DNA of 64,000 nucleotides from G964291335 sp964291335 (GTDB lineage Bacteria; Chloroflexota; Dehalococcoidia; Lucifugimonadales; UBA3495): contig OZ219748.1 of NCBI GenBank assembly GCA_964291335.2, positions 744,001 through 808,000 of the forward strand. The letters run 5' to 3'. The notes under the pieces were generated by a model. That model saw only the letters and a program-made list of their open reading frames with translations. It did not search any database and was not told where the DNA came from. Within the stretch, counting starts at the first letter, position 1; each line of letters starts with the position of its first letter. This document shows positions 1 to 8,553 of the stretch, one piece after another. The position numbers and the translations under genes were made by a program.

Positions 1-873
1 CCGCTTGCGATCCAGCTTGGCCTCAATCACTACCCCGCTGGCAGGCCGTTCCGGGTTGGCTTTCAGTTCGGCCAGCTCGGACACCACCAGCAAATTCTCC
101 AGCAGGTCGTCAATGCCCTCGCCAGTACGAGCGGAAACCGGCACAGAAACCACGTCTCCGCCCCAGTCTTCCACCAGCAGGTTATGCTGGCTGAGCTGCC
201 GCTTGACCCGTTCCGGGTCGGCGCCGGGCAAATCCATCTTGTTAATGGCAATGACGATTGGCACATCTGCTGCCTTGGCGTGGTCGATAGCTTCCTCGGT
301 TTGGGGCATAATGCCGTCGTCGGCGGCCACTACCAGCACGGCGATGTCCGTTACTCGCGCCCCGCGGGAGCGAATGGAAGTAAAGGCTTCATGGCCCGGC
401 GTATCCAGAAAGGTAATCCGCTGGCCATTGTATTCTACCTGGTAGGCGCCGATATGCTGCGTAATGCCGCCGATTTCCCGGTCGGCTACGTGGGCATTGC
501 GAATTGTGTCCAGCAGGCTGGTCTTGCCATGATCAACGTGCCCCAGGATTGTAACCACCGGCGGCCTTCCTGCCAGGACGGATTCATCCTCGGCGGTGGC
601 GCTGCCGGCTGCGCTGGACAGGGAGCCGGTTTCGGCTACCGGCTCTGCCACACGGGTACGGATGCCATATGCGGCAGTTACCAGGGAAGCTACTTCGTGG
701 TCGATGACCTGGTTCATGGATACCATGATGCCGTTACGCATCAGCTGCTTGATGACGTCCACCGGGCTCTGGCCCACCAGGTCAGAAAGTTCCTTGACGG
801 TCAGAGTCTGTGGCAGCACCAAGGTTCGCGATGGGCCGCGCCGCAGGCTCCGGGTTTGTGATTCAGTCGTCAT
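1..873 (-). CDS. infB: Translation initiation factor IF-2 (5' part, runs off window)
   Basis: IF-2 is the GTPase that brings initiator tRNA to the 30S subunit. 291 codons are visible. A short N-terminal region carries the IF2_N helical domain (around TLTVKELSDLVGQ), followed by the G domain with G1 GHVDHGKTS, G3 DTPGHEAF and G4 NKMD. The remaining G-domain residues and domains II-IV lie beyond base 1. The start ATG (873) sits one base after the ylxR stop, with the SD GGAGGG inside the ylxR end, so translation is probably coupled. The N-terminus is short compared with enterobacterial IF-2. The frame is uninterrupted to the edge. Confidence 0.97.
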   Translation of the reverse strand, partial: MTTESQTRSLRRGPSRTLVLPQTLTVKELSDLVGQSPVDVIKQLMRNGIMVSMNQVIDHEVASLVTAAYGIRTRVAEPVAETGSLSSAAGSATAEDESVLAGRPPVVTILGHVDHGKTSLLDTIRNAHVADREIGGITQHIGAYQVEYNGQRITFLDTPGHEAFTSIRSRGARVTDIAVLVVAADDGIMPQTEEAIDHAKAADVPIVIAINKMDLPGADPERVKRQLSQHNLLVEDWGGDVVSVPVSARTGEGIDDLLENLLVVSELAELKANPERPASGVVIEAKLDRKR

Positions 874-874
874 T

Positions 875-1171
875 CTATCCCTCCAACGACGCTCGGCCGG
901 CCATCCGCTCTCGGAAGAAAGCCAGTAGTGCCTCCCGTTCCTCCGGGGGCATGGCAACTTTAAGGCTGCGTTCCAGGCCGCCTTTGCGGACACCCTTTTC
1001 CCAGCATTCAGCATTGGCGCACAGGTAGGCGCCCCGGCCTGAGGATTTACCGGTGGCGTCTGGTTGCACTGCGCCCTGGGGAGTACGGACTATGCGAGTC
1101 AACTCGCGCTTGGCCTTCCTCTGCCCACAGGCCACACAGCGGCGTTCCGGTATATGCCGAACCCTGACCAA
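875..1171 (-). CDS. ylxR: YlxR-family RNA-binding protein
   Basis: A 98-residue protein of the YlxR (DUF448) family, which sits between nusA and infB in many bacteria and is thought to bind nucleic acid. The family signature is visible: RHIPERRCVACGQRK near the N-terminus (CxxC pair), then GRGAYLC and a second Cys (CANAEC). It lies 50 bp after nusA and abuts infB, the conserved nusA-ylxR-infB order. Its molecular role is poorly defined. The family assignment is secure, the function is not. Confidence 0.93.
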   Translation of the reverse strand: MVRVRHIPERRCVACGQRKAKRELTRIVRTPQGAVQPDATGKSSGRGAYLCANAECWEKGVRKGGLERSLKVAMPPEEREALLAFFRERMAGRASLEG

Positions 1172-1221
1172 CGCTTCCTCTCTCGATGACTGCGAGTGCC
1201 GGTTGAGTTGCCTTGCTCGGC

Positions 1222-2844
1222 CTAGCGTCCGCCCCGGCGGGGCCCGCGTCCGCCGCCGGCATTCCGGCGCGCCCGGCGGCCGCCGCGTCCCCCGCCCCTG
1301 GTTTCATTCACCAAATCCTCGGCAAACCTGATTTTGCCGGCATCGGGAGTCAAAACGGGAACCTGAGGCAATTCAGGGAAGAAATCTTCCTCTTCCTCCT
1401 CCGCCGCTTCATCCATAACATCGGTAAGAGTGAAGGAGGCCAGTTCCTCCACACTGATGCTGGCTGCTTCCGCATCGGAATCCCGGGAATTCGCTTCCTC
1501 TTCACGAATCAGGGCCTCCAGCAAGGAATCCTCGTCCAGTTCGGCGACCGGAGCCTCAAGGTTCGGCTCGGCGACCGTCTCGACCGTCTCCTCGGCAACC
1601 CCGGCGGCCGGCTGGAAAACGGCCTCCGCGGCGGCTCCGGAGACATCAACCGTAGTATCAGCTTCTGCCGGGTCGGGCAGTTGAACTTCCGCGGCTTCGT
1701 CAGCAATGGCAGTTGCAGTAGATGCAGCAACCTGCGCCGCCTCGGCCAAGGCGGCCGAGCGCCGCCGCTCTTCCAGCTCCCGCTGGCGGGTTTCCTGAAT
1801 TTCCTCCCATTCAGAAACCCCCTTAATATCCAGACGCCAGCCGACCAACCGAGCTGCCAGCCGCGCGTTTTGCCCCTCCTTGCCGATGGCCAGGGAAAGC
1901 TGACGGTCCGGCACTACCACAATAGCTGTCTGATCCGCCGGGGCCAACTCCACATGGACCACCTCCGACGGGCTGATCGCCCTGGCAATAAACCCCTTGG
2001 GGTCTGGCTCCCAGGGCACTACATCAATCTTTTCCCCCTGAAGCTCGTTGACAATGCTCTGGATACGGTTGCCGCGCATACCGATGCAGGCGCCCACCGG
2101 GTCCACGCCTTCCTGGGTTGAACGCACCGCCACCTTGCTCCGGAAACCGGCGTCCCGGGATATAGCCTTGATTTCCACCGTGCCGTTATATACTTCGGGC
2201 ACTTCAATCTCAAAGAGGCGTTTCAGCATCTCCCGGTCGCTGCGGGAAACCAGAATCTCCGGCCCCTTGGGGCCGCTCCGCACGTCCAGCACGAACACCT
2301 TGATTCGCTGGCCCTTCTTGTACCGCTCCATCGGCACCTGCTCATCAAAGGGCATAATGGCCTGGGCGCGCCCCATGTCGAGAAGCACCGACCGGTTGGG
2401 TTCCAGCTGCTCAATCACGCCGGAGATAATATCGTGCTTATGCTGGAGAAACTCCTGGTAAAGAAGCTCCCGCTCGGCTTCCCGCAAGCGCTGCAAGACC
2501 ACCTGCTTGGCGGTCTGCGCTGCGATGCGGCTGGGGTTATAGGGTACTGGCGCGTCCGCAGCTATTTCATCGCCGAGGACGGCGTTCCGCTTGATATTCA
2601 AGGCTTCCTGCAAAGTCATTTCGCGGGCCGGGTCGGCCACGTCCTCAACCACTGTCCGCAGCGGGAAAATGCTGACATCGCCGGTATTCGGGTTAAGGGT
2701 AACGGTGATGTTCTGTCCGGTTGCCGGGTTGTCCTTCTTGAACGCCGATACCAGGGCCACCTCAATGGCATGGAGGGCCTGTTCCCTGGGCAGGTGGCGT
2801 TCTGCGGCCAACTGAGTTAAAGCTATCAAAAAATCGCTTTTCAC
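1222..2844 (-). CDS. nusA: Transcription termination/antitermination factor NusA
   Basis: NusA binds RNA polymerase and nascent RNA to control pausing, termination and antitermination. Visible in order: the NusA N-terminal domain (residues 1-130), an S1 domain (around RYKKGQRIKVFVLDV), then two KH domains (VGACIGMRGNRIQSIV and LSLAIGKEGQNARLAARL). After about residue 355 comes an Ala/Glu-rich low-complexity acidic stretch and then a terminal Gly/Arg-rich tail with GGGRGG and RRGGR motifs, unusual for NusA. GTG at 2844 is preferred over TTG at 2850 because the SD AGGGAG is 7 nt from the GTG but nearly abuts the TTG. No rimP gene precedes it; a promoter does. Confidence 0.95.
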   Translation of the reverse strand: MKSDFLIALTQLAAERHLPREQALHAIEVALVSAFKKDNPATGQNITVTLNPNTGDVSIFPLRTVVEDVADPAREMTLQEALNIKRNAVLGDEIAADAPVPYNPSRIAAQTAKQVVLQRLREAERELLYQEFLQHKHDIISGVIEQLEPNRSVLLDMGRAQAIMPFDEQVPMERYKKGQRIKVFVLDVRSGPKGPEILVSRSDREMLKRLFEIEVPEVYNGTVEIKAISRDAGFRSKVAVRSTQEGVDPVGACIGMRGNRIQSIVNELQGEKIDVVPWEPDPKGFIARAISPSEVVHVELAPADQTAIVVVPDRQLSLAIGKEGQNARLAARLVGWRLDIKGVSEWEEIQETRQRELEERRRSAALAEAAQVAASTATAIADEAAEVQLPDPAEADTTVDVSGAAAEAVFQPAAGVAEETVETVAEPNLEAPVAELDEDSLLEALIREEEANSRDSDAEAASISVEELASFTLTDVMDEAAEEEEEDFFPELPQVPVLTPDAGKIRFAEDLVNETRGGGRGGRRARRNAGGGRGPRRGGR

Positions 2845-2959
2845 TGCCAAGCTCCCTGGCTGAAGCTGATTCAGCTGCCAGCGTCCTTAAAGTTCCACTG
2901 ATAAACCAATTAGCAAGAAAGCGGGACTAACCCCGCTTGCGGCCCAACGGCACAGCTAA

Positions 2960-2988
2960 AGTATAGCATTCATCAGTATTGCTTTCAA
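2960..2988 (-). promoter_or_regulatory. Promoter of nusA-ylxR-infB
   Basis: TTGAAA (2988-2983), 17 bp, TATACT (2965-2960) on the minus strand. The leader of about 110 nt contains a GC hairpin (GCAAGCGGG paired with CCCGCTTTCTTGC) before the nusA SD. This suggests nusA is the first gene of the transcript. Confidence 0.7.
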
Positions 2989-3169
2989 TCTCTGTCGGCG
3001 AAACTGCCGGCAGCTATTTCCCCGACTTTATTTCAGGAAGACCGGCTATTGTCCGGTTCCCCGGCTATATTGAACCTGCTTTGCGCCGGGGCGTTGTACC
3101 GGAAAGCGCCGGCGGGTGGCGGCGGGTATTGTTTAATGGATTTAGCGACGGTTGTTTACATAAACCTGA

Positions 3170-3198
3170 TTGACACCTCAACCCCGGAGTAGTAATCT
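3170..3198 (+). promoter_or_regulatory. Promoter of the dienelactone hydrolase gene
   Basis: TTGACA (3170-3175), 17 bp, TAATCT (3193-3198). It lies about 95 bp before the ATG at 3292, which has the SD GGGAGG. Together with the divergent nusA promoter it accounts for the 447-bp gap 2845-3291, in which no other gene is seen. Confidence 0.65.
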
Positions 3199-3291
3199 GC
3201 CAATCAGAGCCGGGTCGCCGGCATGGGGTGGGAGGTGCGGCGCATACCTGGAACTCGAACTGAATTGGACTGAATTGGGAGGTAAAGGAAC

Positions 3292-4080
3292 ATGCCTTAC
3301 GAAGGTTTAATGGCTGAGACGGTTAATATCCGTGGCCATAATGGCGACCTGATTGACGCTTACCTGGCCAGGCCCCTGGGCGCCGGGCCCTTTCCGGGCG
3401 TGGTAATGATTCACCATATGCCCGGATGGGATGAGGCTACCAAAGAGATGGCGCGCAAGCTGGCCCATAACGGCTTTGTCTGTATTTCCCCTAACCTGCA
3501 TTTCCGGGAAGGACAGGGCGACCCGGCGGCTAATAGCGCCAGTGTCCGGGAGGCCGGTGGTATGCCTGACGAGCGAACCCTGGGCGACGTGGCCGGAGCC
3601 CGCGATTACCTGCGCACCCTGCCCTACCACAACGACAAGGTAGGCGTTATCGGGTTCTGCTCCGGCGGCCGTCAGACTTACCTGGTAGCCTGCCGACTGG
3701 ACGGCATCGATGCGGCGGTGAACTGCTGGGGCGGCGGCGTTACCACCGTACCCGAGGGCGAACTGGAACGCTCCCGGCAGCCGGTAGCTCCGGTGGATTA
3801 CACCGCCGGCCTGAACTGCCCCGTGCTGGGTTTATTTGGCAACGAAGACCCCCGGCCCTCGCCGCAGGACGTTAACGACCTGGAAGAGGCGCTGAAACGG
3901 CATGGCAAGGATTACGAGTTCTTCCGTTACGATAATGCCGGCCATGGCTTCTTTGCCGTTGACCGTCCCAGTTACCGTCAGGAAGCGGCAGTGGACGGCT
4001 GGAAGCAGGTATTGCGCTTCTACAACACCCACCTGGTCAGTTCCTCCCGCGAGCTGGCCGGCGTGGCCGACGATGATTAA
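3292..4080 (+). CDS. Dienelactone hydrolase family alpha/beta hydrolase
   Basis: A 262-residue cytoplasmic hydrolase of the dienelactone hydrolase family, which opens lactone or ester bonds. The alpha/beta-hydrolase elements are readable: the strand and oxyanion region GVVMIHHMPGWDE, the nucleophile elbow GFCSGG with the Cys nucleophile typical of the family, the acid Asp in GNEDPRPSP, and the catalytic His in NAGHGFF. The C-terminus adds a short tail after the canonical helix. It is monocistronic, with its own promoter and a strong downstream terminator. The substrate cannot be read from sequence. Many DLH homologues act on compounds other than chloro-dienelactones. Confidence 0.92.
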   Translation: MPYEGLMAETVNIRGHNGDLIDAYLARPLGAGPFPGVVMIHHMPGWDEATKEMARKLAHNGFVCISPNLHFREGQGDPAANSASVREAGGMPDERTLGDVAGARDYLRTLPYHNDKVGVIGFCSGGRQTYLVACRLDGIDAAVNCWGGGVTTVPEGELERSRQPVAPVDYTAGLNCPVLGLFGNEDPRPSPQDVNDLEEALKRHGKDYEFFRYDNAGHGFFAVDRPSYRQEAAVDGWKQVLRFYNTHLVSSSRELAGVADDD

Positions 4081-4157
4081 GGGCGGTTACACCCCCGGGG
4101 TTGCCGGCCGGCCGCGGCTGCGGCCGGCCGGCGGCTCTCCCGGCGCTGAAACGCGAC

Positions 4158-4195
4158 GCCCCGGCACTTTACTGCTGCGCCGGGGCTTTTTGTGT
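4158..4195 (+). terminator. Rho-independent terminator of the DLH gene
   Basis: Stem GCCCCGGC / GCCGGGGC (4158-4165 and 4178-4185) followed by TTTTT. A second perfect GC palindrome (GGCCGGCCGCGG...) lies just upstream at about 4108-4135. Confidence 0.85.
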
Positions 4196-4203
4196 TGAAG
4201 GCG

Positions 4204-6072
4204 CTAGTAGTTGCTGGGGCGGGTATAGTTGGGGTGGGTGATACTGATGATACGGGCCGTCTGCTCATTCCGATACTTCTCGTCCAGGGCCAGCTTTTCC
4301 CGGAGAAAATCAGCTTGCTCCGGCGTCTGCCAAGGCGGGCTTGCAATGGCTATTCGGGTTTCATGCCGGCGGTTAGGACAAGGCCAAGCAGAGATGCGCT
4401 GGCACTGGCACCTTGCAATGGCTATTCGGGTTTCATCATGCCGAAGGTTAGGGGATTCCCGCATGATAGCGACTCGACCAAAGCTGTCAATTATGAACCG
4501 AAAGCTCTGGTCATGAAGGTGCAGTGGGAATAAATGGTCAATGTATAGCGGCTCTACCGAGCCATTGTCGGGGTCAGCTTCATTGGCATAGTCAACTTTA
4601 TTGACGAGGTCAACGGTCAGCTTGTATCTTTTGCTTCCGCCGGGCTGAGACACCCAAGGTACTGCCAGGGGTTGAGAGACGAAATTCTTAAGGGGCATTG
4701 CTGGCGAGGCCAGGTGCTGGAAAGCCTGGTACTCCACTTTATCCCCGGTTTGCGTGTCTTCCAGGGATATGCTGGCCGGGATGCGGTTGACGTACAGCGG
4801 GACAAACCCTTCCCTTGGGGATGCGAAAGCGTAACAAGCCCCTATGCTGGCGCCGGTTATTGCCAGGTCGTAATCGGCCGGGTCCATATCCTGGGCAGTG
4901 GTGATTTTATCGCCGAAATGGCGCGCCAAAGACTCCCTGAAATACTCAGACTTGGTCGGCCCGCCGAAAAGGATGATCTGGTCCACATCATTAGCCAGAT
5001 CTTCCCACAGCAATTGCCAAACGAACCGAACTTCGCCGGATCCCCGTTTCTTCTGGAGAACCTCCCCTACTGGCGGATCGTCAGGCCCCTCTTCCCGTTT
5101 CCACAGCAGCTTGGCTCCGATATAGGCATCCCGGGCGACCGACATGGATTTTTCCACGAACCGGCCTTCTTTCAGCACACTTTCAACAGCGTCCAGGGTA
5201 ACGGTTGTGCCATCGCTCAAAGTCTCGGAAGGGTTCGATCGATTGCGGTCTTCTTTGGCCTTGCGAAGTACGCTCCGCTCTCCGGCAAACCGGAGTTTTT
5301 CGGCGAGCAGTTCATCAACGTCAGCCCCGCCCAGCAGCGGATGGCCGTTGGCCCCGTAGATTCTGGTTTGACTGCCTTCCCGCGTTTCGATCAGCGCACA
5401 GTCGAAAGACCCGCCGCCCATGTCATAAATCAAATATGAACCGGAGCTTAAGCTAATCGGCCTCTCCGTTTCGGCTGCGCTGCTAAGTTGCTCCGCTGCC
5501 AGCAGGAACAGGCTAGGTTCTTCGATAACCCAGCTGCTGCGGCCTGTTACGCCGGTGGCCCGGGAAAGAGCGTCAGTCAAAGACTGGCGGTACTCCAGGT
5601 CCGTGTGAACGGGGCAGCCGGCCCGCCATTCGTACGGGCCGTCAATGTCCGCCCGCCTTAACGCCTCGGCCAAAAGCTCGCTAATCAGCTCCCAAACCGG
5701 ATAAGACTTGCCCCAGGCTTCAATAGTTCGTGAAGCGGGGTTCCACCAGGAAGGGGGCCACCTGGGGCTTTCTGCCTGGGCATTGCGCGCTTCCAGGTGC
5801 CACCTTACGTAGGAATCGCTGTCCGCCGCCAGACGTTTGATGTTGCGGATAACAATGCGGGCGTTGGGGTCGTCTTCTCTTGCGTCGGCGTCCTCGCCAA
5901 AGAGCTTTATAATCTCGCCGCCGGCGGCCCGTTCCAATGCAATAACCGCCGGCATAGCGCGCCCTTCTCCGGCCTGGTCAATTCTCTGCGGTTGCGGAGA
6001 GCCGCCCGCCTCGGCATCCCAGGTCGCAATTCTGATGTTGGTAGTTCCGAAATCGATGCCAACAACCTGCAT
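4204..6072 (-). CDS. Divergent Hsp70/DnaK-like ATPase
   Basis: A 622-residue actin-fold ATPase of the Hsp70 family. Visible: phosphate-1 loop GIDFGTTN (residues 5-12), phosphate-2 loop YDMGGGSFD (216-224), and adenosine motif LFGGPTKSE (368-376). After the ATPase core (about 1-420) there is a beta-rich region without an obvious canonical DnaK substrate-binding domain or EEVD-type tail. It is much more divergent than housekeeping DnaK and has no dnaJ beside it. Its ATG (6072) overlaps the TAA of the upstream GrpE-like gene by one base, implying coupled translation and joint function. Residues around 540-580 contain an imperfect in-frame duplication (both copies share ETRIAIA). Confidence 0.85.
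   Translation of the reverse strand: MQVVGIDFGTTNIRIATWDAEAGGSPQPQRIDQAGEGRAMPAVIALERAAGGEIIKLFGEDADAREDDPNARIVIRNIKRLAADSDSYVRWHLEARNAQAESPRWPPSWWNPASRTIEAWGKSYPVWELISELLAEALRRADIDGPYEWRAGCPVHTDLEYRQSLTDALSRATGVTGRSSWVIEEPSLFLLAAEQLSSAAETERPISLSSGSYLIYDMGGGSFDCALIETREGSQTRIYGANGHPLLGGADVDELLAEKLRFAGERSVLRKAKEDRNRSNPSETLSDGTTVTLDAVESVLKEGRFVEKSMSVARDAYIGAKLLWKREEGPDDPPVGEVLQKKRGSGEVRFVWQLLWEDLANDVDQIILFGGPTKSEYFRESLARHFGDKITTAQDMDPADYDLAITGASIGACYAFASPREGFVPLYVNRIPASISLEDTQTGDKVEYQAFQHLASPAMPLKNFVSQPLAVPWVSQPGGSKRYKLTVDLVNKVDYANEADPDNGSVEPLYIDHLFPLHLHDQSFRFIIDSFGRVAIMRESPNLRHDETRIAIARCQCQRISAWPCPNRRHETRIAIASPPWQTPEQADFLREKLALDEKYRNEQTARIISITHPNYTRPSNY
4340..4436. repeat. Two-copy direct repeat inside the Hsp70-like gene
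   Basis: A 25-bp identical unit occurs at 4340-4364 and 4412-4436, spaced 72 bp. Allowing a 3-bp gap, similarity continues about 14 bp further. Translated, it doubles a segment with PN-R-H-ETRIAIA near the protein C-terminus, so it is best read as an in-frame segmental duplication. Confidence 0.8.
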
Positions 6073-7958
6073 TAGTTGACCTCCGCGCTTTGTTCTACCC
6101 GGGCTCTCAGAACTACCTGATCCCCGGCTCTGCCGTGAACGACCACCCCTGGCGCTGCCAGAACCACCGGAGTTCCGTCGGAAACCTTGCCGGCTGCGTA
6201 ATGGTTTTTGGGGTCAAAGCCGACGGTTTCCCCTACCTGGCCAAAGAGTTCAGCCTCAGCGTCCTGAACTACCAACGGCAGCCGAGCCATTACATCCTCA
6301 AGCTTGCTTTCAGGGCTCTTGCCAGAGATGTAGGCGCCTTGAATCATATCTCCGATACGAAGCAGCATATCCTTGCGCGCTTCAAACCTGGATTCCTGAC
6401 GGCCTGCGGCGCGGTCTGCCTGCAATGTTCGCACCCGTTGCTTCAGGTTTAATTCGTGCTTGCGTTGCTCCGCCAGCTGGCCTTCAAGCTCCGCCCTCTG
6501 TCGCGACAGCTCCTCCTCACGTTGCTGCTTGCTCTCCTGAATTTTCTCCCGTGCGGCGTTTAGCAAAGCCGCCAACCCCGGGCTGGCTGGTTCCAGCTCA
6601 ACGTTGGTCAAAGCCTCCTGATACAAGGCGACAGCCTGGGAGAGCATTTCATCGTTACCCTCGGGCAAGAGCAATGCGGCGGTTATCATCAGGTTAAAGC
6701 GGGTATTCTGGTCTTTGGAACGGACGGCATGGCGGAGATAATCGGCTACTTCACTGCCGCGCAGTTCGGCGCCGGCGGCCCGCCAGATGAGGTGGCGCAA
6801 AGCCATAGCATGTTCAGGTTTGTTCCTCATTGGGGATACTATGCTGTCCAAATCCGTATTCCGCTTATTTCGAGTGGCGTAGGCCGGCCCGGTAAAGGCT
6901 GCCGCCATCAGGTCGCCATAGAAAACGGCTCTGGCTTGGGCATCCCGTCGATCGGTCAATTGGTGCATCAGCTTTTTAGCCAAGTCAGGGTCAGCCCGGA
7001 AACTGTGCCAAATGCCGGCCATTAAGTCTTGCCGCCACCAGGGCGCTTGCTCTGCCAGCTTGCTTGCTTCCTCAAACAGGCTCGAAAGCCGGGCAGAATC
7101 CTGAGTGATTGAGATCAATGACTGCAACAGCCTGGGTACAGGACGGGCGGTTACCGCGGAGGCAGCCGGGCGGGTGCAGGCCCGGTGTCGGCTATGAGCC
7201 CTGGTTATCAGGCCAAGCCACAGTTCCTTCGTTCTGGGGGTTAATCGGGGCTGACCCAAAGCCTCCAGAGCGCCGGCAATAAGACGGTCGTAACACCGGT
7301 CGAAAATTTCCGCCGGCCAGCCTTCCACTAACTCGCTCAGCCCGTCCGGTGGTATGGTTCCGGGTAACGGGGCTTCCTCCGTAGCCCACAGCCACTTAAT
7401 CCAGACCGGCAAGTCTTTATCGCTGCTGGCTCTGCTGCTGCTTTTTCCTTTGGGTCTTGAAGCCTTTGCGCTTGTGCGCCGGGACGGAGCGCGCCGGGGC
7501 GGTTCATTAGTAATATTGGCAACCGGCACAATCAGTTTGACCGGCTTGGCTGCCTCCACCCTGAAGTAACCCGAATCTTGTGCGGCCGGCCTCACCTTTT
7601 CCCACCACGTCTTCCAGGTTACATCCGTTAAAACCCGGCCCTCCAGCATCCTCTGCAATTCCCTCGGTCTGGCCTCGTTACCCGTCAGGTCGGCCAGCGT
7701 GGCGCCGATGAGACGCAGTGGCGCGCTATTTGCCCAAGCCAGCACTTCTTCCCGGTTGTTTTCCAAAGAGGCTTCAAGGCCGTCCGCAGGAAGCGCCATA
7801 CAAGACTTAATCACTTCAGATTTGCTCATATTCACGGCGTCATCAGGATTGGCATTAAACCGCAAGGAAACGTGGCTTCCTTTAACTGCCGTAATGCGGC
7901 CAACGCCTTTTTCCGGATGTGAAACCAGGGCGTTGGGCTGGATTTGGTCTAGCTTCAT
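6072..7958 (-). CDS. Large GrpE-like Hsp70 partner (Tudor-like N-terminus, coiled coil, GrpE-type head)
   Basis: About 628 residues. The N-terminus (HPEKGVGRITAVKGS) looks like a small SH3/Tudor-type barrel. It is followed by a helical segment of the type seen before GreA-like proteins (RPRELQRMLEGR...TWKTWWEKV), a Ser/Arg/Lys-rich linker (SRRTSAKASRPKGK), a long helical central region, a charged coiled coil (QQREEELSRQRAELEGQLAEQ) and a C-terminal beta domain. In that last domain, GFDPKNHYAAG and the later VVLRARV resemble the GrpE head (FDPNxHEAV ... RPARV). I infer a nucleotide-exchange or adaptor role for the Hsp70-like protein encoded next. ATG 7958 is chosen because ATG 7973 would leave a leader of only about 14 nt. 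Neither has a strong SD. The domain assignments are by eye. Confidence 0.65.
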   Translation of the reverse strand: MKLDQIQPNALVSHPEKGVGRITAVKGSHVSLRFNANPDDAVNMSKSEVIKSCMALPADGLEASLENNREEVLAWANSAPLRLIGATLADLTGNEARPRELQRMLEGRVLTDVTWKTWWEKVRPAAQDSGYFRVEAAKPVKLIVPVANITNEPPRRAPSRRTSAKASRPKGKSSSRASSDKDLPVWIKWLWATEEAPLPGTIPPDGLSELVEGWPAEIFDRCYDRLIAGALEALGQPRLTPRTKELWLGLITRAHSRHRACTRPAASAVTARPVPRLLQSLISITQDSARLSSLFEEASKLAEQAPWWRQDLMAGIWHSFRADPDLAKKLMHQLTDRRDAQARAVFYGDLMAAAFTGPAYATRNKRNTDLDSIVSPMRNKPEHAMALRHLIWRAAGAELRGSEVADYLRHAVRSKDQNTRFNLMITAALLLPEGNDEMLSQAVALYQEALTNVELEPASPGLAALLNAAREKIQESKQQREEELSRQRAELEGQLAEQRKHELNLKQRVRTLQADRAAGRQESRFEARKDMLLRIGDMIQGAYISGKSPESKLEDVMARLPLVVQDAEAELFGQVGETVGFDPKNHYAAGKVSDGTPVVLAAPGVVVHGRAGDQVVLRARVEQSAEVN

Positions 7959-7993
7959 CGGTATTCCACTCATAGAAGTATTGCTGAATTGTA

Positions 7994-8022
7994 ATTATAA
8001 GCTCAATGGTAATCCTGGACAA
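7994..8022 (-). promoter_or_regulatory. Promoter of the Hsp70/GrpE-like operon
   Basis: TTGTCC (8022-8017), 17 bp, TATAAT (7999-7994), minus strand. It is a housekeeping-type promoter. No CIRCE-like inverted repeat of heat-shock operons is visible nearby. Confidence 0.7.
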
Positions 8023-8063
8023 GAAAGGGCTAGTGAAGGTTATACCTTTTTCTCAATGCAACG

Positions 8064-8480
8064 GGTATTCCCAACATGCGTTGGCCCCGGCGCCGCTTCA
8101 ACTGGCCGCCCAAATACGGCTGCTCCTGCGGCAGGCAACTTGCCACTGCGGCCAGCGCCGCCACCATTTCGTCCCGGGAACGGAGCGCCCCACCCATCGG
8201 AGCAGGACAAGGCCCGGGCCGCAGCGATGTATCCTGGGCAGCAGCAGGGCCGCTATCAGCCGGACGCTGGGCATTAGGCGGAACGGTCTATATCCCGGGT
8301 CAAAAAAGCCGGTCAGGTTGGGAAGGCGGTGAGGTGGCGCAGCGGTTCCCGACGGCGTGGGAAACAATCGGAGATGCGGTTCCGGAAAACGGTGGTAGAG
8401 GAGAATGATCGCCGGCGGTGGGCAGGTTTGCGCTGGGGGCCGTTCCGAGGCGCTCTTTCTGCGGCTGTATGAAAGCTCTG
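8064..8480 (+). mobile_element. Left remnant of an IS1-type element
   Basis: Begins with the terminal repeat GGTATTCCCAACATGCG, shared with the copies at 28535 and 31452. Broken InsA-like sequence follows (CHCGQRRHHFVPG, compared with CDQRRYHFVPE in the longest copy). Then comes the InsA/InsB junction (about 8290-8310) and the first part of InsB (SEALFLRLYESS). The reading frames are shifted, so it is not functional. It lacks a right end. Confidence 0.75.
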
Positions 8481-8553
8481 CTGTTTGCAGCCTGTTGCAG
8501 CTTTACCGGCGCTTTCTTAAACAATGGCGGGCTGTGGGTAAAGTCTGGCCGTT

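Noticed and set aside
5..928. Long plus-strand open frames opposite infB, and many similar frames opposite other genes
   Set aside because: Antisense shadows in high-GC DNA. No SD, no domains, and the opposite strand holds the conserved gene.
4340..4436. Two 25-bp repeats with about 47-bp spacing as a CRISPR array
   Set aside because: Only two units, lying in frame inside an intact gene, with no cas genes in the window.
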